64,000 bases of DNA from positions 393,610 to 457,609 of the forward strand of contig CAJINV010000023.1 of the NCBI GenBank assembly GCA_905178155.1, given 5' to 3'. The position numbers were made by a program, and so were the translations under genes. Origin of the DNA: Amoebophrya sp. A120. Lineage: Eukaryota; Sar; Dinophyceae; Syndiniales; Amoebophryaceae. Under the pieces are notes generated by a model. The model was not told the DNA's origin. It made no database searches and saw nothing but the letters and a program-made list of their open reading frames with translations. Below, piece by piece: positions 12,401 through 22,054 of this stretch (the stretch's first letter is position 1; each line of letters begins with the position of its first letter).

Positions 12401-15400
12401 CTTTCGGGGTCTGCCCGCTTTTCGGGCTCGCGCCCTCTGAGAAAGAACAGAAAAAGCACGCAGAGCACGAGCTGAGGGCGTCGAGAGCTTTCGGGCCGGG
12501 TCTGTTGTCGCTTTCGGGGCCCGCCCGCTTTTCGGGCTCGCGCCTTTAGAAAGACAAAAAAAAACGCACAGAACACGACCCAGGGGCGCCACAAGCTCTC
12601 GGGTAGGGTCTTCTGTCGCTTTCGGGGTCCGCCCGCTTTTCGGGCTCGCGCCCTTTGAGAAAGACCAAAAAAAAATCCCGAGACGAATGCATGTCCGCGG
12701 CTTTGGGTTTTCTTTGTTTCTGGGCGCCGGAAAACCCCCCAGAGGCGAAGTTGCTCGCAGTTTTCCGGACCTCGGAAAATCCCGGAAAACAAACCCCCCA
12801 GACAAATCGCGCTGGCGGGTTTTCCGGGTTGCGAAAAATTGCCCCGGCGGGCGGTATGACTTCAATTTTCCCCGAGCGCAAATTCCCCCAGCGACTCGCT
12901 GGGCTTTGAGTTTTTTGGTTTTAATTTCTCCCGCAATTCCTTACATGCGTGCCGTACTAGTAGCAAACCACTTAGAAACCTATCATGCTCAGCCGTATTA
13001 TGCAGTCTGTGTGTCGTGCGGCTGCGTCACCGCTAATGCAGCAATGCAATTTTCCTCCAGGGGCCAGAACATATTCCAATGCATACGACCGAGGGGGCTA
13101 CAACGGGTTCCACCATGCGGCGCGGAAGGGTTGCTTTGGTGTGTGGAAAATCCTGGTCGCGAACTACTCCTTTCTAGCGCGCTACCCCTCGAAACAGAAC
13201 AAGCTGCCCTACTTCTACGCCAAGGAGCGGGGGTTCGACAACCTGTGTCAGTGGCTGGATATCAAATGTAAAAATGTCTGGGTCTGGAAGGGTTGGAACT
13301 TGTGATGCAAACTCTGGAACACACAAAAACTTGTGTTGCATGAGCGCCGAAAGCTGTCCACTTCTTGGCACGCAAGTAGGAAGTTTCTCATGCGGGACAG
13401 GCATCATGAGGCGTGCTCAAAACCTGTGATGCTTTCGCCTGCATCAGACGCCATTTGCGTGATCCGAAATATGCATGACAAATCTCGCAATCTTCCAGAC
13501 CCAGACACTTTTGCACTTGATACTGGAGCAGGCCGTGCAAAAATTCGGGGCGACCCACGAGCATATCAACTGTAAAAGTGTCTGGGTCTGGAAGAATTCA
13601 TGTTTGTCATGCTTGTCTGGCATGACTCTTAAATCTGTCATGCACGTTACCCAAGATCTCCGTTTTTCTGTGATGCAGAAGCGCAGTTTGTCATGCAGAA
13701 TAGGCAACACCTAGGAGCTCAGAAACTTGTCATGCTGAGCCAGCATCTGTAGCCTCATCATGAGACGCCACCCAGCATCACAAGTTTGCAGACCCAGACA
13801 CTTTTACTTTTGATAGAGCAATTGCTCGCGCAATTTGAGCACAACGAGTTTCAGTATCGGAAGAAAAAGCTACTCGCAGAGAACAAGGCTTTTCACGGCA
13901 AGTATTGCGTCCCAGCGCATAATAGACCGGGCGCTCTTCACATTTCGGGCAGCGGCAGCAGCAGCAGCGGTGGCGGGATGAAAGACGTCGAGAAAAATGC
14001 ACTTAAAGCCACCGCGCCAGTGTCTTCCTCCGGAGGTGGTGGGGACCCCGTGGTTCCCGCCGCGACCTCGGGGGTGAGCTTTTTCGTGGCAGAAACATCC
14101 ACGTCCCCGGCAATCGATCAGGATCAGTTCATGCAGGAATTCGCGGAGTTGGATTTCGTTCGCCCGCAAAGCCCCGGGCGTGTGGTGGTCCCCCCAGGAG
14201 GTGCGGGTGCGCCGCAGCAGGAAGGGATGCAGCAAAGGCAGCAGAAAGGAACGAAAATTGTTCCTGAATCGACCGAAAATAATCATAACCGGCAGCAGCA
14301 ACTCGGGGCGGTTGCAAGTAGAATTACGACACGCGGGGGTCGTGGACCACCACCGGGGCAGCAGCAGCAGCCTGTAGCTGCGGTGGCACCGCCAGTGAGC
14401 AGTAGTTCCGGTGGGTTGCAGCAGAAAAAACCGCGGGGACGTGGGCGTCCTGTTGGATCTGGTGCACGTCAAAAGCAGGCCAATAATATGAACCAAGGCA
14501 TAGAACAAGCAGGCACGATGCCGATCATGAACAACCCGCCGAATGCTCTTGTGCCTATCAATTACATGGGGCCGAATGCTGGTGTGCCTATCCATTACAT
14601 GGGGCCGATCCAGATGCCGCAGCATATCAAATGTAAAAATGTCTGGGTCTGGAAACTTGTGATGCAAAAAGTGGATGATAGCCGGACTGCAATACGCAGC
14701 TATGCATCACAAATCTTTTATTGGCTGCCATGTCTTAATACGTATTCCGCATGGCAAACTGCGTTTTTGCATGACAGGTAAGAGGGTCTTTTCGTGCCTA
14801 TGCAACACAGATTCTCGAATCATGCCAGACAAGCATGACAAACTTGCACTCTTCCAGACCCAGACATTTTTACATTTGATACAGCAAGTGCGCCAGCAAT
14901 TCCTACCGGCTCAGATTGTCGCCCCGACGACCGGCGGGCATACGCCGGCGCAGCAGCTGTATAATGTCCAAGCACAAATACTTATGCAGCAGCAGCAACA
15001 AGTTGCACAAGCAGGGCAGCATATGACAAATAAGTTCCACAGAAACCAACACAGAAAAGGATCCACTCCAATCCAGATCCTAGGTCATTAAATCTTGAAT
15101 CACACCTAAACGGGCACAAACGTCAAAGACCAAACAAGAAGAATGAAGAACCATGATGAATGTTTTTACTCATGTCAGGCCTTGAGTTTCCTCTTTAGAA
15201 TTACTACTCCGTATACCAAAGCTGGTATTTTGCATCTCTTGTTGGATTGTTCTCTGTTGGTTATTTTCGTTACTTTCATACAGCAAATGCTTGTCCCGCC
15301 GAACGTGTATACAACTTGGGCAGGAACGCAGGCGGGGGGTACTACCTTGAATGCATCGGGGCCGGGAGCTATGACAGTGCACAACTTCCCCTCCCCCTCA

Positions 15401-15919
15401 TTTGTATTGCATGAAAAGCAATACAGACACCCCCACCTGTGGAGCCTGTGCATGACAAGTTTATGCGCCTAGTGTAGTACTGTTTATTTGGCTTCCGGAA
15501 TCTGTCATGCAAACAGTACCACGCAGCAGCGATTCGATTTGGTATTTTCCATGACAAATGAGGGGGAGGGGGAGTTGTGCAATCTCATAGGACCGGGAGC
15601 TCAGCAGCTGCATGAGCAATACATGCGCGCGGTGCAGGAACAGTATCAGTTGGGCCCAACCCGCCAGGGCCAGCCGCAGCGGCAGCCCCAGCCGCCCCAT
15701 AATGTATTTCAACCGCAGCCCGAACCTCCGCAACAGCAAGCTCTGGGAAGAACCGCTGCCGGTACGGCTGCGCCCTCACGTGGTGGAGGTCCTTCTCGTG
15801 GCGGGGGTCAAGCAGCCGCAGGAACAGGGATGACCGCGGAAAATCTGGCGAAGTTGCCGCTTGTTAAAAGTTTACCGAGCGGGCACGTCTCCGATAAGAA
15901 TTTGTACGCGGGATCCTGA
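474..15919 (+). CDS. Giant ankyrin-repeat protein with Q-rich, AT-hook C-terminus (17 exons)
   Basis: Exons: 474-1051, 1266-1741, 1955-2013, 2282-2383, 2648-4046, 5351-5807, 6075-6189, 6348-7022, 7241-7297, 7591-8301, 8452-8833, 13091-13259, 13528-13563, 13821-14624, 14887-15021, 15286-15369, 15595-15919. The joined length is 6564 nt, an exact multiple of three, about 2187 residues. Ankyrin-type repeats are scattered along it; the clearest spans the 8302 introner (SALHFCAEVGNWEIMEVLL, then NVNAQDAKGLTPLMIAV). Others include TMVLAVKRNHVRVVELI, HSPLSLAIECGAEDVVKFFL and NGFHHAARKGCFGVWKIL, each separated by low-complexity Ser/Thr/Ala inserts. The C-terminal third is rich in Gln, Gly and Pro and holds an AT-hook-like KPRGRGRPVGS (about 14425-14460), which suggests DNA or chromatin binding. 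The 5' end is unresolved: a stop lies at 468-470 and the first in-frame ATG is at 741, although ankyrin-like sequence begins before it, so an upstream exon is likely. Excision of 16 introners restores the frame each time. Confidence 0.8.
1052..1260. mobile_element. Introner, family C
   Basis: 209 bp, TIR core GAAAAAAGTGCTTCACTG. TSD cagga at 1047-1051 and 1261-1265. The right end is GATC rather than GATA. Confidence 0.85.
1742..1949. mobile_element. Introner, family C
   Basis: 208 bp, starts TATCGTGAG, ends GCGATA. TSD gagtc at 1737-1741 and 1950-1954. Confidence 0.87.
2014..2276. mobile_element. Introner, family A
   Basis: 263 bp, starts TATCAAATG, ends CATTTGATA. TSD ggaaa at 2009-2013 and 2277-2281. 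Confidence 0.9.
2384..2642. mobile_element. Introner, family A
   Basis: 259 bp, starts TATGCATGGC. TSD tgcct at 2379-2383, tacct at 2643-2647 (one mismatch). Confidence 0.85.
4047..5345. mobile_element. Giant composite introner, family B termini (1299 bp)
   Basis: The left end is TATCCTGTGCAAAAGTATCG and the right end closes TTGCAGTGCATA, as in normal 150-bp family B copies. TSD gtata at 4042-4046 and 5346-5350. Removal joins LIDLAERYI to HFADLNLQNVEL in frame. About 1.14 kb of unrelated DNA sits inside, between roughly 4090 and 5228. Confidence 0.83.
4300..4420. repeat. Clustered CACGTG / CATGTG palindromes
   Basis: Several copies of an atca(c/t)gtgat palindrome with gattatc spacers lie inside the giant family B introner. 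They could be a relic of the foreign insert or a binding-site cluster; I cannot tell which. Confidence 0.5.
5808..6069. mobile_element. Introner, family A
   Basis: 262 bp, starts TATGGATTGCAAAAATG. TSD gaaaa at 5803-5807 and 6070-6074. Confidence 0.88.
6190..6342. mobile_element. Introner, family B
   Basis: 153 bp, starts TATGAACTGCAAAAG, ends TTGCACAGGATA. TSD gccct/accct at 6185-6189 and 6343-6347. Confidence 0.85.
7023..7235. mobile_element. Introner, family C
   Basis: 213 bp, starts TATCCAAGAAAAAAACTG, ends CCATA. TSD tgcag at 7018-7022 and 7236-7240. Confidence 0.88.
7298..7585. mobile_element. Introner, family F
   Basis: 288 bp, starts TATTGTGAGGAAAAATGTCC, ends CACGATA. TSD acggg at 7293-7297 and 7586-7590. 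Confidence 0.87.
8302..8446. mobile_element. Introner, family B, inside an ankyrin repeat
   Basis: 145 bp. TSD ccaac at 8297-8301 and 8447-8451. Removal yields the ankyrin signature GANVNAQDAKGLTPL, independent proof of the splice point. Confidence 0.93.
8955..9540. repeat. 110-bp satellite, degenerate left block
   Basis: Degenerate units of about 110 bp with cores such as ctttcgggccgggcctgctg and cccgcttttcgggctcgcgc. Same family as the block at 11070-12670. Confidence 0.85.
9545..11065. repeat. 42-bp tandem repeat array
   Basis: About 35 units of a 42-base repeat with core ctttttcagcgagctctg and tcactttttccgtaggctct. Because 42 is a multiple of three, both strands stay open: the minus strand gives a 14-residue repeat (EKVGEPTEKVTALA), the plus strand FSVGSPTFSASAVT. 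The array lies inside an intron, so I do not call either a gene. Confidence 0.9.
11070..12670. repeat. 110-bp satellite, homogenised right block
   Basis: Tandem 110-bp units; about seven between 11755 and 12490 look base-for-base identical. The period is not a multiple of three, so frames rotate and long spurious ORFs arise on the minus strand (11072-12865). Confidence 0.9.
13260..13522. mobile_element. Introner, family A
   Basis: 263 bp. TSD ctgga at 13255-13259 and 13523-13527. Junction peptide LCQWLEQAVQKFGATHE. Confidence 0.92.
13564..13815. mobile_element. Introner, family A
   Basis: 252 bp, starts TATCAACTGTAAAAGTG. TSD gagca at 13559-13563 and 13816-13820. Leaves a 36-nt exon before it. 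Confidence 0.92.
14625..14881. mobile_element. Introner, family A
   Basis: 257 bp. TSD cagca at 14620-14624 and 14882-14886. Confidence 0.9.
15022..15280. mobile_element. Introner, unclassified
   Basis: 259 bp, starts TATGACAAATAAG, ends CTTTCATA. TSD cagca at 15017-15021 and 15281-15285. The terminal repeats are weak, and few of the usual internal motifs are present. Confidence 0.75.
15370..15589. mobile_element. Introner, family G
   Basis: 220 bp, starts TATGACAGTGCACAACTTCC, ends GCAATCTCATA. TSD ggagc/ggacc at 15365-15369 and 15590-15594. Confidence 0.83.
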
Positions 15920-16565
15920 ATCTTGGACATGTATGCGGGAACATGAACAAAGATAAGCCCATTATCCGTTTTATCAATCTATCAAGTACAAAAGTATCAA
16001 GCTGTCCTCGTAGCGTACAAATGTATCAAGCCTTTCCTTCATCTCTGGCACTTACAGATTTCTACAACTATATGATCGACCAAAAAACATTACAAAGAAG
16101 AAAAACACTCCGAAATTTGTATGAAAGCATAAAACTCGAAAGCAAATAGAACGAGCACAAAATGAAATCAGAGAAAAACAGCATGACCTGTGGACGAGGA
16201 GAGGTGGAGGTGCAGCTACCACGCCAAAGATGAAGTCCGTTGTTGTTCATTTTTGTGGCATAATCACGTTCACAAATGATGCGGCGGGTCGTCCTCGGTC
16301 GTTTTTTCTTGAACGTGAATAGAATAGCAAGCATGGCATGGCGACCCTGCCTCGAAGGAGTAGATCATCTCGGGCAAATGAATTACCCGATGACTTCGTT
16401 GCAGCTGCGTTCTAGATTTCTTCGTGTCCAACAATAACAGATAACGTTTCCCACCGCCTGCCCTGACTGGCGGACGGCCGAAGCAACTCTTTCCGTCCGC
16501 CAGTCAGGGCTAGGTACGGCTGCTTCGAGAAGCTCAAAAACACAGCCGTCGTTAAGATACCATTG
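15920..16565. other. Intergenic region
   Basis: AT-rich downstream region without introners or a convincing ORF. The one structured feature is the hairpin at 16461-16509. Confidence 0.6.
16461..16509. repeat. Perfect 17-bp inverted repeat, 15-nt loop
   Basis: The arm ccctgactggcggacgg (16461-16477) is exactly complementary to 16493-16509. It lies about 55 bases before the next ATG, so it may shape the 5' UTR or be a small foldback element. Confidence 0.85.
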
Positions 16566-19500
16566 ATGATCAAAGGGAACATGATGCGGGTGACTTCGTA
16601 CCTCGGCGTGTATTCTGTCTCGCGACGAGCAGGGTTTATTCTCCTCTGTTACTGCTTTGTTGCTCAGTACAACTTCATCTTCCATAACTACCTTCATGCG
16701 CCGTTCAATATTCTCCGCGCGGATGCGCGCATGCCGAAGTCCTGGCAGAATGCCGTTTACAAGCCGATTATGCATTGCAAAAAAGGTATGATCGTACTAG
16801 TATGAATTGCATCAGAAACTGACTTAGCATTTTTTACAAATTCAATTTGTAATGCAGATTTGCCTGAAGAAAAAAATTTGTAATGCATGAATGCAATTAG
16901 TACGAGCACGTTGCTTTTGCACTGCATACCGATCAGGGACGCAGCTGACGACCACGGGTTCAGTCGGTGGCCCTCACTTTTCCGAGACGCGTGGGATTTC
17001 TCCCCTTACAAAATAGCACCGCAGCTTCGGAATTTGACGGTGGAGGTTGTGGATTTGCTAACCGTCGTGACAGAACCGACGTCAGGTCTCCGGGAACGAG
17101 ATGAAATAGATTACGCCACATTAGCGGCACAGGCCGGAAAAACCGCAGCTCACTGGCAGCACTTGTTGCCAGCGAAGAATGAACTAAGGGAACTTGTCGG
17201 GACAAGGACTTCCGGCGACGACGACCGGGATATTCGCGTAGCAGAGCAAAAACGAAACATGCAGCGAGCACCTCTGGAGCAAGCACCAGATACAAGCCAT
17301 CCAGGTCGTTTGCGGATGAAAACCCTCACCAGTTTCGCCACCTCGCTCTGGAAGTTTGTCAAGGGTCTGGTCTTGTTTTGGCACCGGAGGTGCAAGCAGC
17401 ACATTGGGCGAACAAGTGATAGCGAAAGCACCACCTCTAACGGAGAAGAACTACATGGACAACAGCTACAGCATTCTGCATCTGATGAAAATCTGTTGCA
17501 CCACGAATCCTTCCGTACGCAAGCCGTGCCACAGCTTGAGCGCCATCTTGAGGATTTCGTAGCACAGGCAGACGCAGCGACATCAGGAAGTCGAGTTCTT
17601 GGGAAAGAAGAACACGGCGGGGACTACCATCCGCGCTGGACTTTACTTCCCGCATTTGCCCGGAGCTATTTTCGGCTGTTTCGCCATGGATGCGTACGAT
17701 TGGAACACGGTCAAGATGGAAATGGCGTTGGTGGTCGAGACCGTGCAACTACTTCTATCGGAGGAGCCGATAATATCGCCGGCAGTACAACATCCTCTTT
17801 TTGTGAAGTCCACTCTCCTGCCGTTTTGGCAAAAAACCTGTTTTTCCAAAGCTGCGTCTATCCGCTAGTGTTGGCCCTTCACATGACGAAAGAAGCTCTA
17901 ACCGGCTGGGTGGACCTCAGCAAGTTTCTTTTCTACGCGTCGGAGTTAAAGATGAGTCGTGGGCTGCATAAAGCGGGAATGAAAGGGGAATTATTGCCCA
18001 CGCAAAGTAGTTCAAAAATAACGCACTCACATGACAAAAGTCGCAAGAGAAAGAAGAACTACGAATACGATGAAGAGGTAGGCCTGATCCCCGGTGCGCA
18101 GTTGATCGTTCCGTGGAAGGGCCACCACCAACTGGGCGCCAGAGGATTGGCATCCGCTGCGCGGTTATCCTGTGCAAAAGTATCGCACTTGTACTGAACA
18201 TGCCAATTATGCATGGCAAATCTGCTTCTCGAGAGAAATCAGCATGACAAATTTCATTCGTCACAAAGAGCAAGTTTGTATATGCAATTTCTACTGCGTA
18301 CGATTACGATACAGATACTCTTGCAATTCATAGCGGTGGTCGCAGCTGCTCCGCGTCGCCCAAGAAAAACTGCAGGTGGCGGAAAATAAACTCACAGACT
18401 TCCAGGCGGAGAGTCCTCGCCCTACCGACGCGTTTAACCTCGCACGCAGCATCAGTGTGGAGCCAGCTGCGCGACAGGAGTAGAACAAGGACAACAACGG
18501 TGGACAATCTGATCAGGTTCTTATGGATTGTAAAAGTGTCTGGGTCTGGAAGATTCTGACACTTGTCATGCACGTTTTGCATGAGCCCTGATGTCTGTGA
18601 TGCATGCCCTAGCGTCACAGATTTTTTGAGGGCTTCTTGATGCCTATTCCGCATGACAAATGCCCTCTCCACGTAGCAAAAATTACATTCCTTTTGGTAC
18701 TCATGCAATACAGATTTTCCTGGAATCCAAATGCAGCATCACAAGTTGCGTTCTTCCAGACCCAGACATTTTTACCTTTGATAGTTCTTTGGGAAGTGCG
18801 ATTTTTCCACAATCCCGCGGATGTGCCTCCAAGTAGGAGACCGAGCATAGAGCAGCAGGCTAGTTTATTGCCACTATCGTATCCTGGAGGCAGTGTGGTG
18901 CCGCTCGTCGTGGTGCCGAGTCTACTGACCGCATCGCCCTCCTCAGGAGCAACCACGGCCGTGGGCGGAAGTACTAGAAACGCTGCTACATCGTTTCGTG
19001 TGATGGAAGTCGGGGTCTTCTATGAAATGCAAAAGCATCGTACTACTGCTAGGATAAATCGCAAGACAAAGTTCCGTAGCATGAGAAAGAAAATTTGTAA
19101 TGCGGATTTAACCTGAGAAAGAAACTTGTAATGCGTGAATGCGATTGATAGGACGAGTGCGATACTTTTGTACTGGTTATCTTCACAGGCAACACGATGT
19201 TCCACATGCTACACCATCTCCGCCACGAGGACCGGCTGCGCTACTACGCGGTTGACCCCTACGAGAAATTCAACCCAAAGTATGAACCAGGCGGCCGGTT
19301 TGTGCAGCAGCGAGGGGAGGAAATCGAGGCTGCAAGGCACGGTGCTGCTGGTCGTGGTGCCGGCGACCCCGTCGGCCCGAGGTTCGTGCTAATCAAAGAC
19401 GGCATTTCTTCCGAGGACCAAGAATCCTGTCAGCGGGTCAGAGACCGAGTGCTGGCTGATGTAGCTGCAGGAGGAACTTCGACGGATGATGGGTTGGCGA

Positions 19501-21507
19501 AGTCGCAAATATGAATTCTCACAAAAGTCTCGTAGCCGCAGTTACTTACCACAAAATTTTGCATCTGCAACCTTGGTGACATTTTGAAAAAAGTGGACGT
19601 AGCGCGAATTTTTCTGCTCGACCGCGCAGCGGTCGCGGCCTTTGGTCGCGAGGTTCGTCGGGCCCCCGGCGGCCTTCCTATTCCGCCCGTGGTTCGTGCG
19701 ATTTCGCCTTTTGAAAGTGCTGCACGGGTTGAAGCGTTTGGGAAATTTTCCAGGGTTTCCGCCGCAAGATGTTTTTTGGCGATAGCTCGGGGGACGCGCA
19801 AAATTCTGGGCCCTTTTGTGGCCGCCGGCCTTTGGTCGCGAGGTTCGTCGGACCTCCGGTGGCCTTCCTATTCCGCCCGTGGTTCGTGCGATTTCGCCTT
19901 TTGAAAGTGCTGCACGGGTTGAAGCGTTTGGGAAATTTACCAGGATTTCCGCCACAAGATGTTTTTTGGCGATAGCTCGGGGGACACGCAAAAATCTGGG
20001 CCCTTTTGTGGCCGCCGGCCTTTGGTCGCGAGGTTCGTCGGGCCCACGGCGGCCTTCCTATTCCGCCCGTGGTTCGTGCGATTTCGCCTTTTGAAAGTGC
20101 TGCACGGGTTGAAGCGTTTGGGAAATTTACCAGGATTTCCGCCACAAGATGTTTTTTGGCGATAGCTCGGGGGACACGCAAAAATCTGGGCCCTTTTGTG
20201 GCCGCCGGCCTTTGGTCGCGAGGTTCGTCGGGCCCCCGGCGGCCTTCCTATTCCGCCCGTGGTTCTTGCGATTTCGCCTTTTGAAAGTGCTGCACGGGTT
20301 GAAGCGTTTGGGAAATTTTTTGGGTTTTCCACACGAGGCAGCCATTTGGACATAGGCTGGGGAAAAGCGAAAACCCGGCAGCTTTTGTGCTCTCGAGGCG
20401 TAAGTGTGGGGGCAGTGCTTTTGTAGAGGATGCCGAGGAGCAGGGGATCAAACTTCTCAGCCGAGGCAATCCCACCAGGTCCTCGATCTTGCGTTCATCG
20501 ACGCCGTATCAAATGCAAATATGTCTGGGTCTGGAAAGTTGTGATGCATGTCAGTGAATAGAAGTCGCACTGTACTGCAATACCAAGCATGCCAATAGAC
20601 TTTTCCGTGGCTCCGTGTTGCGTATTCCGCATGACAGACATCGTTTTTGCATGACAGACAAGAGGGCCTCTTGCTGGCCACGCAATACAGAGCTCAGTGT
20701 CATGCTAGACCGGCATGACAGATCTCGCATTCTTCCAAACCCAGACATATTTGCATTTGATACGCCAACGGGCCGAGCGGGCTGTTGCTTGCGCAAATCC
20801 GCTATCCTGTGCAAAAGTATCGTACTCGTATTGCAGTCATGCATTACAAATTTTTTTCTTAAGGGAAATCCGAATTACAAATGTCATTTCTCATGCTGAG
20901 GAAATTTGTAATGCATTCATACGAGCACGAGCCGACACTTTTGCAGTTCATATCCGCTGCTTGTTACCCATGATGAAGCAGCCAGATGGCGTGATTGCGG
21001 GCCACGACTTTGCGACAGGCGGCGTCTCATGGTCCAAGGAAGAATATTCTGCCGCTGTGGACATGGCCGTATGCATTGCAAATGTGTCTGGGTCTGGAAG
21101 GCTGCGGACTTGTTTTGTTGCCTTCAGATGCTAAAAAAACCTGTAAAATTGCATGTGCAGAAACAGCAACAGCAATCCAGTTGTTGCTGCGCGGCGAGGG
21201 CATTTGGATTTCAATTTCTCATGCAGCACGACAAACATAATTAAGAAGTTCTCGCGAAACCTGTGATGCTGGGGTAGACATCACGATCACAGACACCGTG
21301 CGCTAGTGCTATTTCGAAATGTGCACGACAAGCCTTCAACTCATTTCCAGACGCAGAGCTATTTCCAATGCATCGGCCAAGGCGCTTGACGAGTGGCATG
21401 CAGACGAGACAAACCCAAGAATAGCCCTCCGGACAAGGCCAGATTCGGTCTGGTGGCTCACGTTTGACCAGACAAATGAAGTTCTTGGCACGCCTATGCA
21501 AAAATGA
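16566..21507 (+). CDS. Membrane-anchored class I SAM methyltransferase (Methyltransf_24-like), in-frame TAG
   Basis: Exons: 16566-16768, 16934-18165, 18338-18521, 18789-19020, 19185-about 19509, about 20424-20506, 20768-20802, 20958-21069, 21380-21507. A hydrophobic segment near the start (GFILLCYCFVAQYNFIF) suggests a type II membrane anchor. The central 400 residues are not recognised. The C-terminal half shows a Rossmann methyltransferase: motif I VMEVGVFTGNT formed across the 19021 introner, acidic strand YYAVDPYEKF, then VLDLAFIDANG and GVIAGHDFATGGVSW, which match TylF/CmcI-type enzymes. A TAG stop at 18481-18483 interrupts an otherwise continuous frame. It could be a mutation, an assembly error, readthrough, or the border between two genes. 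The intron between about 19510 and 20423 lacks clear ends and holds 190-bp repeats. Confidence 0.65.
16769..16928. mobile_element. Introner, family B
   Basis: 160 bp, starts TATGCATTGC, ends ACTGCATA. TSD ccgat at 16764-16768 and 16929-16933. Confidence 0.88.
18166..18332. mobile_element. Introner, family B
   Basis: 167 bp. TSD gcggt at 18161-18165 and 18333-18337. Confidence 0.88.
18522..18783. mobile_element. Introner, family A
   Basis: 262 bp. TSD gttct at 18517-18521 and 18784-18788. Confidence 0.87.
19021..19179. mobile_element. Introner, family B, inside methyltransferase motif I
   Basis: 159 bp, right end TGGTTA instead of ATA. TSD tcttc at 19016-19020 and 19180-19184. Excision creates EVGVFTGNT. 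Confidence 0.9.
19510..20423. other. Long intron of unresolved type with 190-bp repeats
   Basis: The coding frame stops just after tcgcaaa|TATGAATTC and resumes near 20424. The left end has the usual TAT, but no matching 5-bp TSD or TIR is visible at the right end. Confidence 0.45.
19630..20330. repeat. 190-bp tandem repeat, about 3.6 copies
   Basis: The segment starting cttttgtggccgccggcc recurs at 19813, 20003 and 20193, exactly 190 bp apart, with few changes. Minus-strand ORFs here are repeat artefacts. Confidence 0.88.
20507..20762. mobile_element. Introner, family A
   Basis: 256 bp. TSD cgccg/cgcca at 20502-20506 and 20763-20767. Junction peptide AFIDANGPSG. Confidence 0.88.
20803..20952. 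mobile_element. Introner, family B
   Basis: 150 bp. TSD tccgc at 20798-20802 and 20953-20957. A 35-nt exon precedes it. Confidence 0.9.
21070..21374. mobile_element. Introner, family A, decayed
   Basis: 305 bp, starts TATGCATTGCAAATGTG. The right end is diverged (CCAATGCATC). TSD ggccg/ggcca at 21065-21069 and 21375-21379. Confidence 0.78.
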
Positions 21508-22054
21508 ACGTCGACAGCAAATGATTATGTCGAGTGGCTTTCTTCGCGTCATGGTCATTTTCATTTACATTTGTCTTCGGACATGCGTAGAGAAGAATCT
21601 CAAACACCTACAAGTAGACACTAACTAGGTGGCCTGTTCCTGGTTCGATCTTCAATTTCTGCATTTAGTGTCGCATTTTACCAGAGCGAAGAGTTGTGCC
21701 GTCGTGGTCCTTCATTGGTTCGAAATTTGACGAAGTCGGTCCTTGGTCGACTTGTGTTTCAACAAGCACTCTGCTTGCCGTGTCTCTTTTTAAAGCTGGT
21801 CTGAGAAGTCATCAGAGACGAAGCTTTTTTTGTCTAGTGGAGCATCAAAGTAGACTACTCGTCTTCGGCATCAAAACTTGGTTTAAAGCTGAAGGTCTGG
21901 ACCTGCTTGCCATGACGCTTCGAACAATGATTAGGAGGCGTAGGCCCAGAGCCTCAGAAGTTGTGTGGCGGGATTTATTTTCGGAGGCCGCAAGCTGAAG
22001 TCGGGGAGAAGCAATCGGGTGACGCAAACCCTACAGAGCCGCCGAGCAACAGGG
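21508..22054. other. Intergenic region
   Basis: I see no gene or introner. Open frames here are short and without recognisable motifs. Confidence 0.55.

Larger units (their letters stand above)
8834..13085. mobile_element. Giant satellite-filled introner (4252 bp)
   Basis: Left end TATCCATTGCAAATATGTGG; the reverse complement of the right end reads TATGCATTGGAATATGTTCT, a diverged family A TIR pair. TSD cgact at 8829-8833, cgacc at 13086-13090. Keeping the left copy gives an in-frame stop (gac tga), whereas using the right-hand fifth base gives QLDRGGYNGFHHAARKG, so the junction must lie left of that base. The interior is tandem satellites. Confidence 0.78.

Noticed and set aside
9909-12865. 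Long minus-strand ORFs (400-597 residues) over 9.9-12.9 kb
   Set aside because: They are frame-rotated translations of the 110-bp and 42-bp satellites within an intron of the ankyrin gene; residue patterns follow the repeat period and show no domain.
19430-20353. Minus-strand ORFs with repeated RTTGGIGRPP segments
   Set aside because: Produced by the 190-bp tandem repeat.
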